Both the position numbers and the translations under genes were made by a program. Under the pieces are notes generated by a model, which had not been told where the DNA came from, made no database searches, and was given only the letters and a program-made list of their open reading frames with translations. A stretch of DNA of 64,000 nt, taken from positions 38,237 through 102,236 of the forward strand of contig NZ_LMJJ01000014.1 of assembly GCF_001429285.1 (NCBI RefSeq), in the 5' to 3' direction. How positions within the stretch are numbered: position 1 is the first letter of the stretch; every line of letters begins with the position of its first letter. Below, piece by piece: positions 36,462-45,771 of the stretch. The DNA is from Ensifer sp. Root278 (lineage in GTDB: Bacteria; Pseudomonadota; Alphaproteobacteria; Rhizobiales; Rhizobiaceae).

Positions 36462-37439
36462 TCAGTCGGCGTACTGGCCGGCTGCTTCGATCACCGGCTT
36501 CCAGCGGGCGATTTCGCTCTCAAGCTTTGCCTTCAGCGCGGCCGGGGTCGCATCGGCGTCGGAGGAGGGTTCGGTGCCGAGTTCGCCGAAGCGGGCGACG
36601 ACGTTCGGATCCTTGAGTGCGACCTGCAGCGATTTCGACAGGCGTTCGGTCACTTCGGCGGGCGTGCCCTTCGGGGCGTAGATACCGTGCCAGATGCCGA
36701 CCTGAAGGTTCGGTAGGCCGCCTTCGGCGGTCGTCGGCAGATCGGGGAAGACCTTGAGGCGTTCCGGTGAGGTGACCGCATAGGCCTTGATCGTGCCGCC
36801 CTGGATCTGCTTCGCGGTGTTGGTGGTCTGGTCGCACATGATGTCGACCTGGCCGCCGAGAAGATCGGTCATGGCCGGGCCGGTGCCCTTATAAGGCACG
36901 GTCGTCAGCGGTGTCTCGATGGCGCTCATGAACATCATGCCGCAGAGATGCGAGGCAGCGCCGATACCGGCATTGGCGACGGTGACGGTGTCCTTGTTCG
37001 CCTTGACGTACTCGACGAGACCCTTGAGGTCGGCCGGCTCCAGATCCTTGCGGGCGACGATGGTCATCGGCACTTCGGTAACGAGGCCGACATATTCGAA
37101 GGAGTTCAGCGTATCATAGGCGAGCTTGCGGTAGAGCGTGGCGCTGGTCGCCATGCCGATATGATGCAGCAGCACGGTGTAACCATCCGGATCGGCCTGA
37201 GCGACGCGGCCGGCGCCAAGGGTGCCGCCGGCGCCGCCGACGTTCTCGACGATGATCTGCTGGCCGAGATCCTTCGACATGGATTCAGCTACGAGACGCG
37301 CGACGGTATCCGTGGGGCCACCGGCCGAGAACGGCACGACCATGGTGATCGAGCGTTCGGGATAGGTTTGTGCATTGGCGGAAACGGCGAAAAGCGACAG
37401 GGCGGCAACAGCGCCGAGCAGGGCATTTAGGGTTTTCAT
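36462..37439 (-). CDS. Periplasmic solute-binding protein (TctC/Bug family)
   Basis: A 325-residue protein started at the ATG that follows GGAGGAAGAG; the longer open frame has no signal peptide. The signal MKTLNALLGAVAALSLFAVS ends near ANAQ. The mature part has the Bug-family start YPERSITMVVPFSAGGPTDT and the ligand-loop region HHIGMATSATLY. It should capture a carboxylate for the TctA/TctB permease encoded downstream on the same strand. It is divergent from a cyclase gene. Confidence 0.94.
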   Translation of the reverse strand: MKTLNALLGAVAALSLFAVSANAQTYPERSITMVVPFSAGGPTDTVARLVAESMSKDLGQQIIVENVGGAGGTLGAGRVAQADPDGYTVLLHHIGMATSATLYRKLAYDTLNSFEYVGLVTEVPMTIVARKDLEPADLKGLVEYVKANKDTVTVANAGIGAASHLCGMMFMSAIETPLTTVPYKGTGPAMTDLLGGQVDIMCDQTTNTAKQIQGGTIKAYAVTSPERLKVFPDLPTTAEGGLPNLQVGIWHGIYAPKGTPAEVTERLSKSLQVALKDPNVVARFGELGTEPSSDADATPAALKAKLESEIARWKPVIEAAGQYAD

Positions 37440-37772
37440 CTCTTCCTCCCGGATGAAATATCGGCCAGCCGGCAAGGTTTCCTCCCGCGCCGGTTCTGGG
37501 TACCCCCATTTGCAAACGCAATCGTAGAGCAGACAACGGCTTAGCGGGGTGACGGCGCGTATTTGTCGGGCGCGGGCATTGATTTGGGTGGATTTGGAAA
37601 CATGCGGCCAATCGCGTGGGTGGATTTCCACCCATCAAGGGCGGCGTGGTACCGCGTCCTTGAGTTCAGGGGCGATCAGGTGTCTTCGCTTGTTTCTTGT
37701 GCCTGGGTGTGTTGGACTGCCCTCGGGGAGGCTAAAGCTTCACAGTGAGCGCTCGCCCATGGGAATGGTTGG

Positions 37773-39575
37773 ATGCGCAAACTGACCGCTGTTCTCTGTA
37801 TCGATATCGCCGGCTACAGCAAGCTGATGGGACGCGACGAGGCCGGTACACTTGCCCGCGTCAAGGCGGCCTTTGCGGCATTCGATCCGACGCTGGTGCG
37901 GCACCATGGCCGGATCGTCAAGCTGATGGGTGACGGCGCGCTGATCGAGTTTGCGAGTGCGGTCGATGCGACCCTATGCGCAATGGCGCTTCAGAGCGTG
38001 GCCGCGGCAACCGACTCTTCACTCCGCTTTCGCATGGGGCTCAACCTGGGTGACGTGATCGCCGAAGATGGCGATCTCTATGGGGAAGGCGTCAACATCG
38101 CGGCGCGGCTGCAGGCTCTCGCCGAGCCCGGTGGGATCATCCTCTCCGAAGCGGTCCGCGAGCACGTCGCCGGAAAGCTGAGCTTTGCCCTGGAAGACCT
38201 CGGGCCGATGTCGCTCAAGAACATCGAGCGCGCTGTCCGCGCCTTTGCCATCCACCGTGGCGGGCCGCCAGAGACCGGTGGCAAGCGCGAACGGATCGGC
38301 ATCTGCGTCCTGCCCTTCACCAATATGAGCGGCGATCCGGAACAGGATTATTTCAGTGCCGGCGTTACCGAAGACATCATCATCGACCTCAGCAAGCTCT
38401 CGTCGCTCTCGGTCGTCTCGCGGGCGACCTCCTTCGGCATGAAGGCGCAGAGTGCGCGGATCGTCGCACAACAGCTGAACGTCGCCTACATCCTCGAAGG
38501 CAGCGTGCGTAAGGCCGGTGACCGAATGCGACTGGCGGCGCAGTTGATCGATGGCGCAAACGAGGCGACCGTCTGGGCCGAGCGCTTCGACCGAGAGATC
38601 AAGGACGTGTTGCTGCTGCAGTCAGACCTGGCAAGTGCCGTCGTCGAGGCGCTCCGGCTTCAGCTCCTACCTGCGGAGCGCCAGGCATTGGAGCGCAAAG
38701 CGCCGACCGATCCGGAAGCCTACAAGCTGTTTCTCCTGGCGCGCGAATACCACATCACCGGGTCCGAGCGACATCTGCCGCTGATCATCCGGCTCTGCCG
38801 TCGCGTGACCGAGCTGGAGCCCGGCAATGCACGGGCTTGGGCCCTTCTTGGCGAAACGCTCAACCGGCTGCGGCGCAGCGTCGGAGGTGCGGAAACAGGC
38901 GAGCTGGAAATCGACCGCGCCCTCGAACTCGATCCCGGTCTCGCCAGCGCCCATGCCGCAAAGGCGCTATTGTATCTATACCGAGGCCAGTTTGCGGAGG
39001 CGGAGCGGCAATGTGCCATTGCCCTTCAGCTCGAGCCCGACGACTACGCCACCAATCTCGCTGCCGGTCGAACCTTCATCATGCAGCGTCGCTATGACGA
39101 CGCCATACGCCACTTTGAGCGGGCCGCGGCGCTGGCCCCCGCGGACTACAACGCCGCCGCCATGGCTATCCAATGTTACCAGGGCAAGGGCGACGCGCAG
39201 GCGGCACTTGAGGCCTGTCGCCGTGCCTTGGCCCGGATCGAGCGCATCGTCGCTGCTGAGCCGGATCACAGCGGTGCGATCGGGCATGGCGCCGGCATCC
39301 TCGCCCTCCTTGGCGATCGCGAGAGGGCCAACGAATGGGCATCGCGCGCCAGTCTGCTTGAGCCGGACAATATCCAGCTGCAGGCAAATCTGGTTTGTGC
39401 CTGGGCGATCAGTGGTGACGCCGAAGCGGCCCTGGACGCGCTTGAGCGTATCACGCCGAAGATGAGCCCCGAATTGTTGGTATGGATGGAAAACGACAAC
39501 GATCTGGACAGCCTGCGTTCACTGCCGCGTTTTGGGGAGATAATGCGTGTGGCAAGGGCCCGTTTTGGAAACTGA
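37773..39575 (+). CDS. Class III adenylate cyclase fused to TolB-like and TPR domains
   Basis: A 600-residue protein. The cyclase domain is N-terminal: metal aspartates in VLCIDIAGYSKLMGRDEAG and VKLMGDGALIEF, then GLNLGDVIAEDGDLYGEGVN. A TolB-like domain (GICVLPFTNMSGDPEQDYFS, then AYILEGSVRKAGDRMRLAAQ) follows from about residue 180, and TPR repeats fill the rest. This architecture is common in rhizobia, where cyclases are numerous. It is divergent from the tctC-like gene. The 333-base gap has two GGGTGGATTT repeats (37586 and 37618) of unknown role. Confidence 0.93.
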   Translation: MRKLTAVLCIDIAGYSKLMGRDEAGTLARVKAAFAAFDPTLVRHHGRIVKLMGDGALIEFASAVDATLCAMALQSVAAATDSSLRFRMGLNLGDVIAEDGDLYGEGVNIAARLQALAEPGGIILSEAVREHVAGKLSFALEDLGPMSLKNIERAVRAFAIHRGGPPETGGKRERIGICVLPFTNMSGDPEQDYFSAGVTEDIIIDLSKLSSLSVVSRATSFGMKAQSARIVAQQLNVAYILEGSVRKAGDRMRLAAQLIDGANEATVWAERFDREIKDVLLLQSDLASAVVEALRLQLLPAERQALERKAPTDPEAYKLFLLAREYHITGSERHLPLIIRLCRRVTELEPGNARAWALLGETLNRLRRSVGGAETGELEIDRALELDPGLASAHAAKALLYLYRGQFAEAERQCAIALQLEPDDYATNLAAGRTFIMQRRYDDAIRHFERAAALAPADYNAAAMAIQCYQGKGDAQAALEACRRALARIERIVAAEPDHSGAIGHGAGILALLGDRERANEWASRASLLEPDNIQLQANLVCAWAISGDAEAALDALERITPKMSPELLVWMENDNDLDSLRSLPRFGEIMRVARARFGN

Positions 39576-39591
39576 GATCCGTCGTCTGCCG

Positions 39592-40377
39592 TCAAAGACC
39601 CGTGCGTCGCCTCAGATAGGCGACTTCCTCAGGGGCCAGGCTGCGGCTCGTCCCCTTCGGCAAATCGCCAAGAGCGATCGTCCCGATTGAAACCCGCAGC
39701 AGGCGCAACACCTCGAAGCCGAGCGCATCGAGCATGCGGCGGATCTGGCGGTTGCGCCCCTCTTCCAGCTCGACTTCGATCCACGTGTTCTTGTCGCCGC
39801 CCCTGAGGTGGACGGCCCGCGCTGCGTGCAAGGTTTCGCCGCCTTCCTCGATACCGGCAACCATCTGCTTGAGTTGGTCGTCACCGATCTGCCCGGCGAC
39901 CTGCACGTGGTAGACCTTGCCGAGATGGGTTTCAGGATCAAGCAGGCGCTGGGCGAGTACCGTGTCGTTGGTGAAGAGCAGAAGTCCTTCGCTCGCCTTG
40001 TCGAGGCGACCGACCGGGGACAGGAAAGAGGTGTCTATATCCCTCAGGCAATCGAAGACGGTCGGCCGGCCTTCCGGGTCGTGGCGGGTCGTGACCAGTC
40101 CACGCGGTTTGTTCAGCATCAGATAGATCTTCTCTTCGGCAAGCACCGGCTTGCCGTCGACCGTGATGCGATCCTTGTCGACGGCGACCCAGTGTGAAAG
40201 GTCCGTGATCTTGCGTCCGCCGACGCTGACGCGCCCTTCGAGCACGAGCTTTTCGGCCTGCGTGCGCGAACAATAGCCGAGCTTGGAAAGTGCGCGGGCA
40301 ACCGTCACGCGCTTGCCGGCATCGGCCCCGGCGTGGCGTCCGGTTTCTCGAGCGGCTGTCGGTCGCTTCTGCTTCAC
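39592..40377 (-). CDS. 16S/23S rRNA pseudouridine synthase (RsuA/RluB family)
   Basis: A 261-residue enzyme with an N-terminal S4 RNA-binding domain (VTVARALSKLGYCSRTQAEK) and the synthase core. The catalytic aspartate is in PVGRLDKASEGLLLFTND, and the family motif EGRNRQIRRMLDALGFEV is present. It converts a uridine in rRNA to pseudouridine. RluB/RluF-type assignment within the family is not certain. It converges with the cyclase gene, 16 bases apart. Confidence 0.93.
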   Translation of the reverse strand: MKQKRPTAARETGRHAGADAGKRVTVARALSKLGYCSRTQAEKLVLEGRVSVGGRKITDLSHWVAVDKDRITVDGKPVLAEEKIYLMLNKPRGLVTTRHDPEGRPTVFDCLRDIDTSFLSPVGRLDKASEGLLLFTNDTVLAQRLLDPETHLGKVYHVQVAGQIGDDQLKQMVAGIEEGGETLHAARAVHLRGGDKNTWIEVELEEGRNRQIRRMLDALGFEVLRLLRVSIGTIALGDLPKGTSRSLAPEEVAYLRRRTGL

Positions 40378-40458
40378 GCTGTGATCTTCCGGTTCCTGGT
40401 CGTGTGCGGCCCGCTGCCGTACCCCTGCTTAAAATATCCGGTCGCTTCGACCGCGGCG

Positions 40459-42021
40459 TCAGCCGATCTTCGTGTAGTCGATCCGTCGGGCGAGCCAGCA
40501 GCCGATGGTGAGGCCGGCCACGTTGCCTTGCTGGTCGCGTCGGACAAGCACGGTCCAGTCTCCCGGTGCCGGTGCATCCATCGAGCGCTTGCAGCGAAGA
40601 AGCCAGACGTCTTCGGCCAGTGGTCGCATGGCGTGCATCGCGCCGGTCCCGAGCGAACCGTCGAAGCCACCGTAGAAGACACCATTGGTGGAAGCGATGT
40701 CGAGATGGGCGTCGAGTTCAACTGAGTGATAGCGACCGGCGATATCGGGAAGTGCCGTGCCGGAAACGCGGTCAGCGCTCACCGTCAGATTTTCGCGAGG
40801 CCGCTCCATGCGAAGCGAGGCGCCTTGTGCTGTCAGGGTCACTGCTGCCGAACCGGCGCTGCCGTCGGCGCTGACGGAAAGCGACTCGGGAGAGGTAGCA
40901 AACTGCAGTTCGACGCGGGACGATCCGCTGGGCCTGGTGACAAGGGCGAGGCCCGTTTCGGCATCCAGATAGTTGCCGGTGCCCTTGGCGTCCCAGCTTC
41001 CGGATGTGGTCTCGGTATCCTCGTGGCCGAGGGCGATCTTCATCAGCGCGACCGCCGCCGCATGGGCATCGCCTTCGTGATTGAACATCACCACGACAGA
41101 GAGGCGCTCGGCCGGCGCGTAGAGCCTGCGGCAGCGAAAACCGCGAAGCGCACCGCCATGGCCGCTGATGACGGCATCGCCGATCGTCTCGTGTGCGAGG
41201 CCGAAGCCGTAGGGTGCCGGGCGGCCATCGGCATAGGTCTGCGGTGCAGAAAGGCGCCGGTAGAGCCCGTCCGCATCGTCATGCGTCCTGTCGATAAAAC
41301 ACTCCCAGGCAAGCATATCGTCGAGCGAGGCGGAAACACCGGCGTCACCGGCCCAGTAGATGCGGTTCAGCGCCTCGAAATAGCCTGTTGTCTCGTTGCC
41401 CTCGTAACCGACGACGCCGTCCGGCGGCAGGCTCGTATCCGGTGTCAGGGCGGCGGTCTGCATGGCCGCGGGGCCAAAGACGGAGCGCTGATAGAGTTCC
41501 GCCATCGAGCGGCCGGTATGCTCCTCGATGAGATCGGCGAGAATGCGGAAATTGCCATTGGAATAGGAATAGCGGGTGCCGGGCTCGAAGTGTGTCGAGC
41601 GCGCCTTGGAGAGCAGCGGGCGTGCATCCTCGCGGCGGAAGACGCCGTCGTGGCTGGCGCCCTGCAGCACCGTCAATGCCCAGTAGTCGCGAAGTCCGGA
41701 CTGGTTGTGACAGAGATGGGCAGCGGTCGGGCGCTTGCCTTCGAGCAAGGGGAGATAGACGTCGAGCGCCCGATCGAGCTTCTCGGGATCGCCGACCGTA
41801 TCCAGCAGAACGGCGCAGGTCAGATGCTTGGTGATCGAGCAGATCGGTATCCGCGTCGCCATCGTCATCGGCTTGCGGGCCGTCAGGCCGGCATAGCCCC
41901 AGGCGTGGCGAAAGAGGACCTTGCCATCTCTGACCACACCGGCAACGCCGCCCGGTCCGGGGTAGTGCTGCGGCAAGGCTGCGAGGGCGCGTTCAAGGAC
42001 GGAAAGATCAGGAGTGTTCAT
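40459..42021 (-). CDS. dap: D-aminopeptidase (serine beta-lactamase-fold hydrolase)
   Basis: A 520-residue protein, the same length as the Ochrobactrum anthropi D-aminopeptidase. The catalytic S62-x-x-K65 (CSITKHL) and Y153-S-N (YSYSNGN) are at the same positions as in that enzyme, and the third motif is around H288 (ISGHGG). The two C-terminal antiparallel barrel domains are present by length. The family releases N-terminal D-residues from peptides. The name is inferred from these matches; other esterase-like roles cannot be excluded. Confidence 0.88.
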   Translation of the reverse strand: MNTPDLSVLERALAALPQHYPGPGGVAGVVRDGKVLFRHAWGYAGLTARKPMTMATRIPICSITKHLTCAVLLDTVGDPEKLDRALDVYLPLLEGKRPTAAHLCHNQSGLRDYWALTVLQGASHDGVFRREDARPLLSKARSTHFEPGTRYSYSNGNFRILADLIEEHTGRSMAELYQRSVFGPAAMQTAALTPDTSLPPDGVVGYEGNETTGYFEALNRIYWAGDAGVSASLDDMLAWECFIDRTHDDADGLYRRLSAPQTYADGRPAPYGFGLAHETIGDAVISGHGGALRGFRCRRLYAPAERLSVVVMFNHEGDAHAAAVALMKIALGHEDTETTSGSWDAKGTGNYLDAETGLALVTRPSGSSRVELQFATSPESLSVSADGSAGSAAVTLTAQGASLRMERPRENLTVSADRVSGTALPDIAGRYHSVELDAHLDIASTNGVFYGGFDGSLGTGAMHAMRPLAEDVWLLRCKRSMDAPAPGDWTVLVRRDQQGNVAGLTIGCWLARRIDYTKIG

Positions 42022-42118
42022 GGCGCTGAAGGTCTATGGGACGGAGGGTAGGGGACGTTGTGTGCCGTTCGTATCGCCCCCTCCTTCCGCATGCAATGCC
42101 TGCAGCTCCGCGGCTTTG

Positions 42119-43837
42119 TCAGCCGGCGCCTGCCTGGGCGTGATAGAGGCGGCTATAGGCGCCCTTGGCGGCGAGCAGCGTTTCATGCGGCCCCTGTTCG
42201 CGAATGCCGCTGCCGTCGACGACGACGATGCGGTCCGCATCGCGGATCGTTGCCAGCCGATGCGCGATGATCAGCGTCGTCCTGCCCTTGGAAAGTTCGG
42301 CCAGCGACTGCTGGATCGCCCTTTCCGTTTCGGTGTCGAGCGCTGAGGTCGCCTCGTCGAGGATGAGGATCGCCGGGTTCTTCAGGAACATGCGGGCAAT
42401 CGCCAGCCTCTGCTTCTGCCCGCCGGAAAGCTTGACGCCGCGCTCGCCGATCACCGTGTCCATGCCGTCCGGCAATGCCTGGATCGTGCCGTCGAGCTTG
42501 GCGCGCCGCGCGGCATCCAGGATGTCCGCTTCACTCGCGCCAAGCCGCCCATAGGCGATGTTGTCGCGGATGCTGCCGGCAAAGAGGAAGACATCCTGCT
42601 GCACGATGCCGATCTGGCCGCGCAGCGACGAGAGCGTGATGTCACGGATGTCGATACCGTCGACGGTGATCGAACCCTCGCTGACCTCGTAGAAGCGCGG
42701 CAGCAGCGAGCAGATCGTCGTCTTGCCGGCGCCCGAGGGGCCGACGAAGGCGATCGTCTCGCCGGCATGGATCGTCAGGTCGATGTTCTGGATGATCGGC
42801 TTCTCGGCGCTATAGCCGAACGAGACGCCGCGATAGGTGATGTCGCCCTTGAGGCCGGAGACGTCGGCAGCACCCGGCCGGTCCTCGATATCGGGTTCGG
42901 TTTCCATGAGTTCGAGGAAGCGTTTGAAGCCGGCAATGCCCTTGGGGTAGGTCTCGATGACTGAATTGATCTTCTCGACCGGGCGGAAGAACACGCCGAC
43001 CAGCAGCAGGAAGCTGACGAAGCCGCCATTCGTCAGTTCGCCCGTCAGCACGAAGTAGCAGCCGGTGATCATGACGATCAGCTGCGTCAGCCGCATGCTC
43101 ATGTAGCTGAGCGACGTGCTCGCGGCCATGATGCGATAGGCTTCGAGCTTGGTGCGGCGATAGTTCTGGTTGTCGGTCTCGAACAGGCTGCGCTCATGGG
43201 CTTCGTTGGCGAAGGCCTGCACTACTCGCATACCGCCGACATTCTCCTCGATGCGGGCGTTGAAATCTCCGACCCGACCATAGAGGTTGCGGAAATTCCG
43301 CGTCATACGGCCACCGTAACGGCTGGTGACCCATGCGGTCATCGGCACCACAGCGGCCGTAATCAGCGCCAGCTGCCAGTGCACCATCAGCATCAGCAAC
43401 AGCGCGCCGATGAAGGTCATGATCGCTATGAACAGGTCCTCCGGCCCGTGGTGGGCAACTTCGCCGATTTCCTCGAGGTCCTTCGTCAGGCGTCCGACCA
43501 GATGGCCGGTCTTCTGGTTGTCGAAGAACGAGAAGGAGAGCTTCTGCAGATGGTCGAAGGCCATCCGCCGCATGTCCGTCTCGATGTTGATGCCGAGCAT
43601 GTGACCCCAATAGGTAACTGTCGCCATCAGGCCGGTGTTGAGCAGATAGACCAGCAGAAGGCCGGCCGAGGACAGGAGGATCAGCGTCCATTCCTGGCTC
43701 GGCAAAAGCTGGTCGACGAACAGCTTCACCGCGATCGGGAAACCGAGTTCGAGCAGGCCGGACAATACGGCGCAGGAGAAGTCGAGAATGAACAGGCCGC
43801 GATAGGGGCGGTAAAACGCGAAGAAACGCTTCAACAT
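42119..43837 (-). CDS. MsbA-like ABC exporter (fused permease-ATPase)
   Basis: The ATG at 43837 gives 572 residues; the open frame further upstream is not conserved. An N-terminal six-helix exporter domain begins MLKRFFAFYRPYRGLFILDF. The ATPase domain has Walker A GPSGAGKTT, signature LSGGQKQR, Walker B AILILDEATSALD and the H-loop IIAHRLATI. It acts as a dimer to export lipids or drugs; the substrate is not readable. It is followed on the same strand by the D-aminopeptidase-type gene, and the 43838-44170 gap shows no gene. Confidence 0.93.
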   Translation of the reverse strand: MLKRFFAFYRPYRGLFILDFSCAVLSGLLELGFPIAVKLFVDQLLPSQEWTLILLSSAGLLLVYLLNTGLMATVTYWGHMLGINIETDMRRMAFDHLQKLSFSFFDNQKTGHLVGRLTKDLEEIGEVAHHGPEDLFIAIMTFIGALLLMLMVHWQLALITAAVVPMTAWVTSRYGGRMTRNFRNLYGRVGDFNARIEENVGGMRVVQAFANEAHERSLFETDNQNYRRTKLEAYRIMAASTSLSYMSMRLTQLIVMITGCYFVLTGELTNGGFVSFLLLVGVFFRPVEKINSVIETYPKGIAGFKRFLELMETEPDIEDRPGAADVSGLKGDITYRGVSFGYSAEKPIIQNIDLTIHAGETIAFVGPSGAGKTTICSLLPRFYEVSEGSITVDGIDIRDITLSSLRGQIGIVQQDVFLFAGSIRDNIAYGRLGASEADILDAARRAKLDGTIQALPDGMDTVIGERGVKLSGGQKQRLAIARMFLKNPAILILDEATSALDTETERAIQQSLAELSKGRTTLIIAHRLATIRDADRIVVVDGSGIREQGPHETLLAAKGAYSRLYHAQAGAG

Positions 43838-44170
43838 GCAGGTGCACTCACTGGGGGGCGGCGACCGAGGGTCAGCAGAAATATGATTTCCAATGTCATG
43901 TTTTGTGCCGGAAACCAACCCAGAAAAGCGGAAAACCGTGTCGTGTGTTTGACGGGGCCGACATCTTCCGTCTCGCAAAGGATCAATCCGCACCTGGCGG
44001 CGTCGGCGGGAAGGAAACGTTAACCATAAGCTTCGTAGAACAGGAATCACCAGAGTGCTTCGCCTTCGATTGGGGACATCGGAGGCATCTGAGGTGCTCG
44101 ATATCGACAAGCGTAGGGCGTCTTCAAGCGTTCGCGTCAACGCACGAAGTTCCAGGGGGCGAATGAGACG

Positions 44171-44470
44171 ATGGCAGGCAATCAATCAGTGAAAGCCACG
44201 GAATCCGATGTGAGCACGATCGTTCCGTTTCCAGTGGCGAGGAGATTGACCGCCATCCGCACCGCTGCCGCCGAGCTCGAGGACCTGCATGGCGCCGAAG
44301 CGCTGCAATTCTGGCGCCGCCGGTGCCGCGCCCTTGCCGACGAACTTTTTGCCTGCGGGTGCTCGGAAGACGAGGTACGCCGGCAGGTAATGGACTTCCA
44401 GGGTGAAGTTCAGGCCGAACTGCAGCACCGCCACCTCTCGCGTGTCTCTCAAGGCGTGATGAGCCAGTAA
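44171..44470 (+). CDS. DUF6074-family small protein
   Basis: A 99-residue protein with the pattern VPFPVARRLTAIRTAAAELE, then FWRRRCRALADELFACGCSE and RRQVMDFQGEVQAEL. This matches a small rhizobial family (DUF6074) of unknown function. It has no signal or membrane segment. The gene lies on the plus strand between the exporter and a cyclase gene that are both on the minus strand, and ends 12 bases from the cyclase stop. Confidence 0.7.
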   Translation: MAGNQSVKATESDVSTIVPFPVARRLTAIRTAAAELEDLHGAEALQFWRRRCRALADELFACGCSEDEVRRQVMDFQGEVQAELQHRHLSRVSQGVMSQ

Positions 44471-44482
44471 CGGCGCGCCTTT

Positions 44483-45703
44483 TCAATTCATCGGCAATTC
44501 CGGATCCCAGGTGAACAGTTCCTTTGCCCGGGCGATGCCGCGCAGCGCGAAACGACCCAGCGACACCGCATGAACCTGATGTTCCGGCGGGCAGGCCTCG
44601 ACGAAATCAGAGGACATGATCATGTGCCGCTCGACCGAACGGCACATCGACGAAATGCGGCTCACTTCGTTGACGGCCGGGCCGACGACGGTGAAATCGA
44701 GCCGGGTCTGGCTGCCGATATTGCCGTAGAAGACTTCGCCGATATGGAGGCCGAGATAGACGTCGGTCGTCGGCTTGCCCTCCTCTTGCCGGCGTGCGTT
44801 GAGCTCGGCCAGCATGCGGCGCAGCTGCCGTTCCGCCGCAATCGCGTTGGCGCAGGCGATTGCCGGATCGTCGGCGTTGAAGATCGCAAGCACGCCGTCG
44901 CCGATGAGCTTCAGCACGCTGCCGCCGTGGTCGTGAACGGCGGTGATTACCGTGCCCGAATAGTCGTTGAGGAGCGGGATGATCTCGTCGGGGGCGGCGG
45001 TGTCCGAGATGCGCGTGTAGCCGCGCAGATCTGAGAACCACATGACCGTTTCGATGCGTTCCGCCGAGCCGCGGGCAATGCTGCCCTTGACGACGCGCTG
45101 GCCAGCGTCGGCGCCGAGATAGACGTCTGCGAGCGTGCTGATGATGCGCACGCATGAGCCGGCCTTCACCGCAAGCGCAAGGGTAGGCAGCAGGATCCGG
45201 AGCGCAGCAATGTCATCCTCGCTGAAGCCGCTGTCGCTCCGCGTGGTCCAATAGGAGTAGAAGCAATCCATCTCGCCGACACGGCCCTGCTCGGTGAAAT
45301 GGTGGATCATGCTGATGCAGTCGGTGTGACCTTCATCTTTCAGTTTGTCGATTATGTTGTAGGTGGTGCCTTCATCGGCTGAGAGCCGGATGCGGCGCTC
45401 TGCCGCTCGGTCGCGAAGCATGTGGTAGAAGATCGAGTTCTGCCAGTTCAGCAGCGCTTCGCCCGTGGTCGTCGAGCCGTACTGGATGACTTCGGGCGTG
45501 ACCTCGCTCTCGTCGTTCCACTGGAAGGCGCGACCCTCAAATTCCGGATGCAATGTGTCGATCAGCCCGAGCGCGCGGGCCAGATCCAGGCCGGCCGCGC
45601 GGCATTGCTCGCAGAAGCCGGCAAACAACTCCGGCTCTTCCAGGCCTTTCAGGCCCTGTTCGGAAAGCCAGAGCACGATATCGCGTATCTGTTGGTCGTT
45701 CAT
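44483..45703 (-). CDS. Class III adenylate/guanylate cyclase with N-terminal sensory region
   Basis: The ATG at 45703 gives 406 residues; the longer open frame is a shadow of the neighbouring gene. About 200 residues of sensor sequence precede a cyclase domain with metal aspartates in VMWFSDLRGYTRISD and LKLIGDGVLAIFNADD, then GLHIGEVFYGNIGSQ and VVGPAVNEVSRISSM. Its layout and several N-terminal phrases (HP-x4-G, LLPTLALAV) match the cyclase at 23508-24761, so the two are paralogues. The product nucleotide and signal are unknown. Confidence 0.92.
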   Translation of the reverse strand: MNDQQIRDIVLWLSEQGLKGLEEPELFAGFCEQCRAAGLDLARALGLIDTLHPEFEGRAFQWNDESEVTPEVIQYGSTTTGEALLNWQNSIFYHMLRDRAAERRIRLSADEGTTYNIIDKLKDEGHTDCISMIHHFTEQGRVGEMDCFYSYWTTRSDSGFSEDDIAALRILLPTLALAVKAGSCVRIISTLADVYLGADAGQRVVKGSIARGSAERIETVMWFSDLRGYTRISDTAAPDEIIPLLNDYSGTVITAVHDHGGSVLKLIGDGVLAIFNADDPAIACANAIAAERQLRRMLAELNARRQEEGKPTTDVYLGLHIGEVFYGNIGSQTRLDFTVVGPAVNEVSRISSMCRSVERHMIMSSDFVEACPPEHQVHAVSLGRFALRGIARAKELFTWDPELPMN

Positions 45704-45771
45704 GGCGCATCCCGCTCGGTCGACGTCAACTGCCTGATGATGTGGTGCATCATCAATAGCCGAACCAGAGC

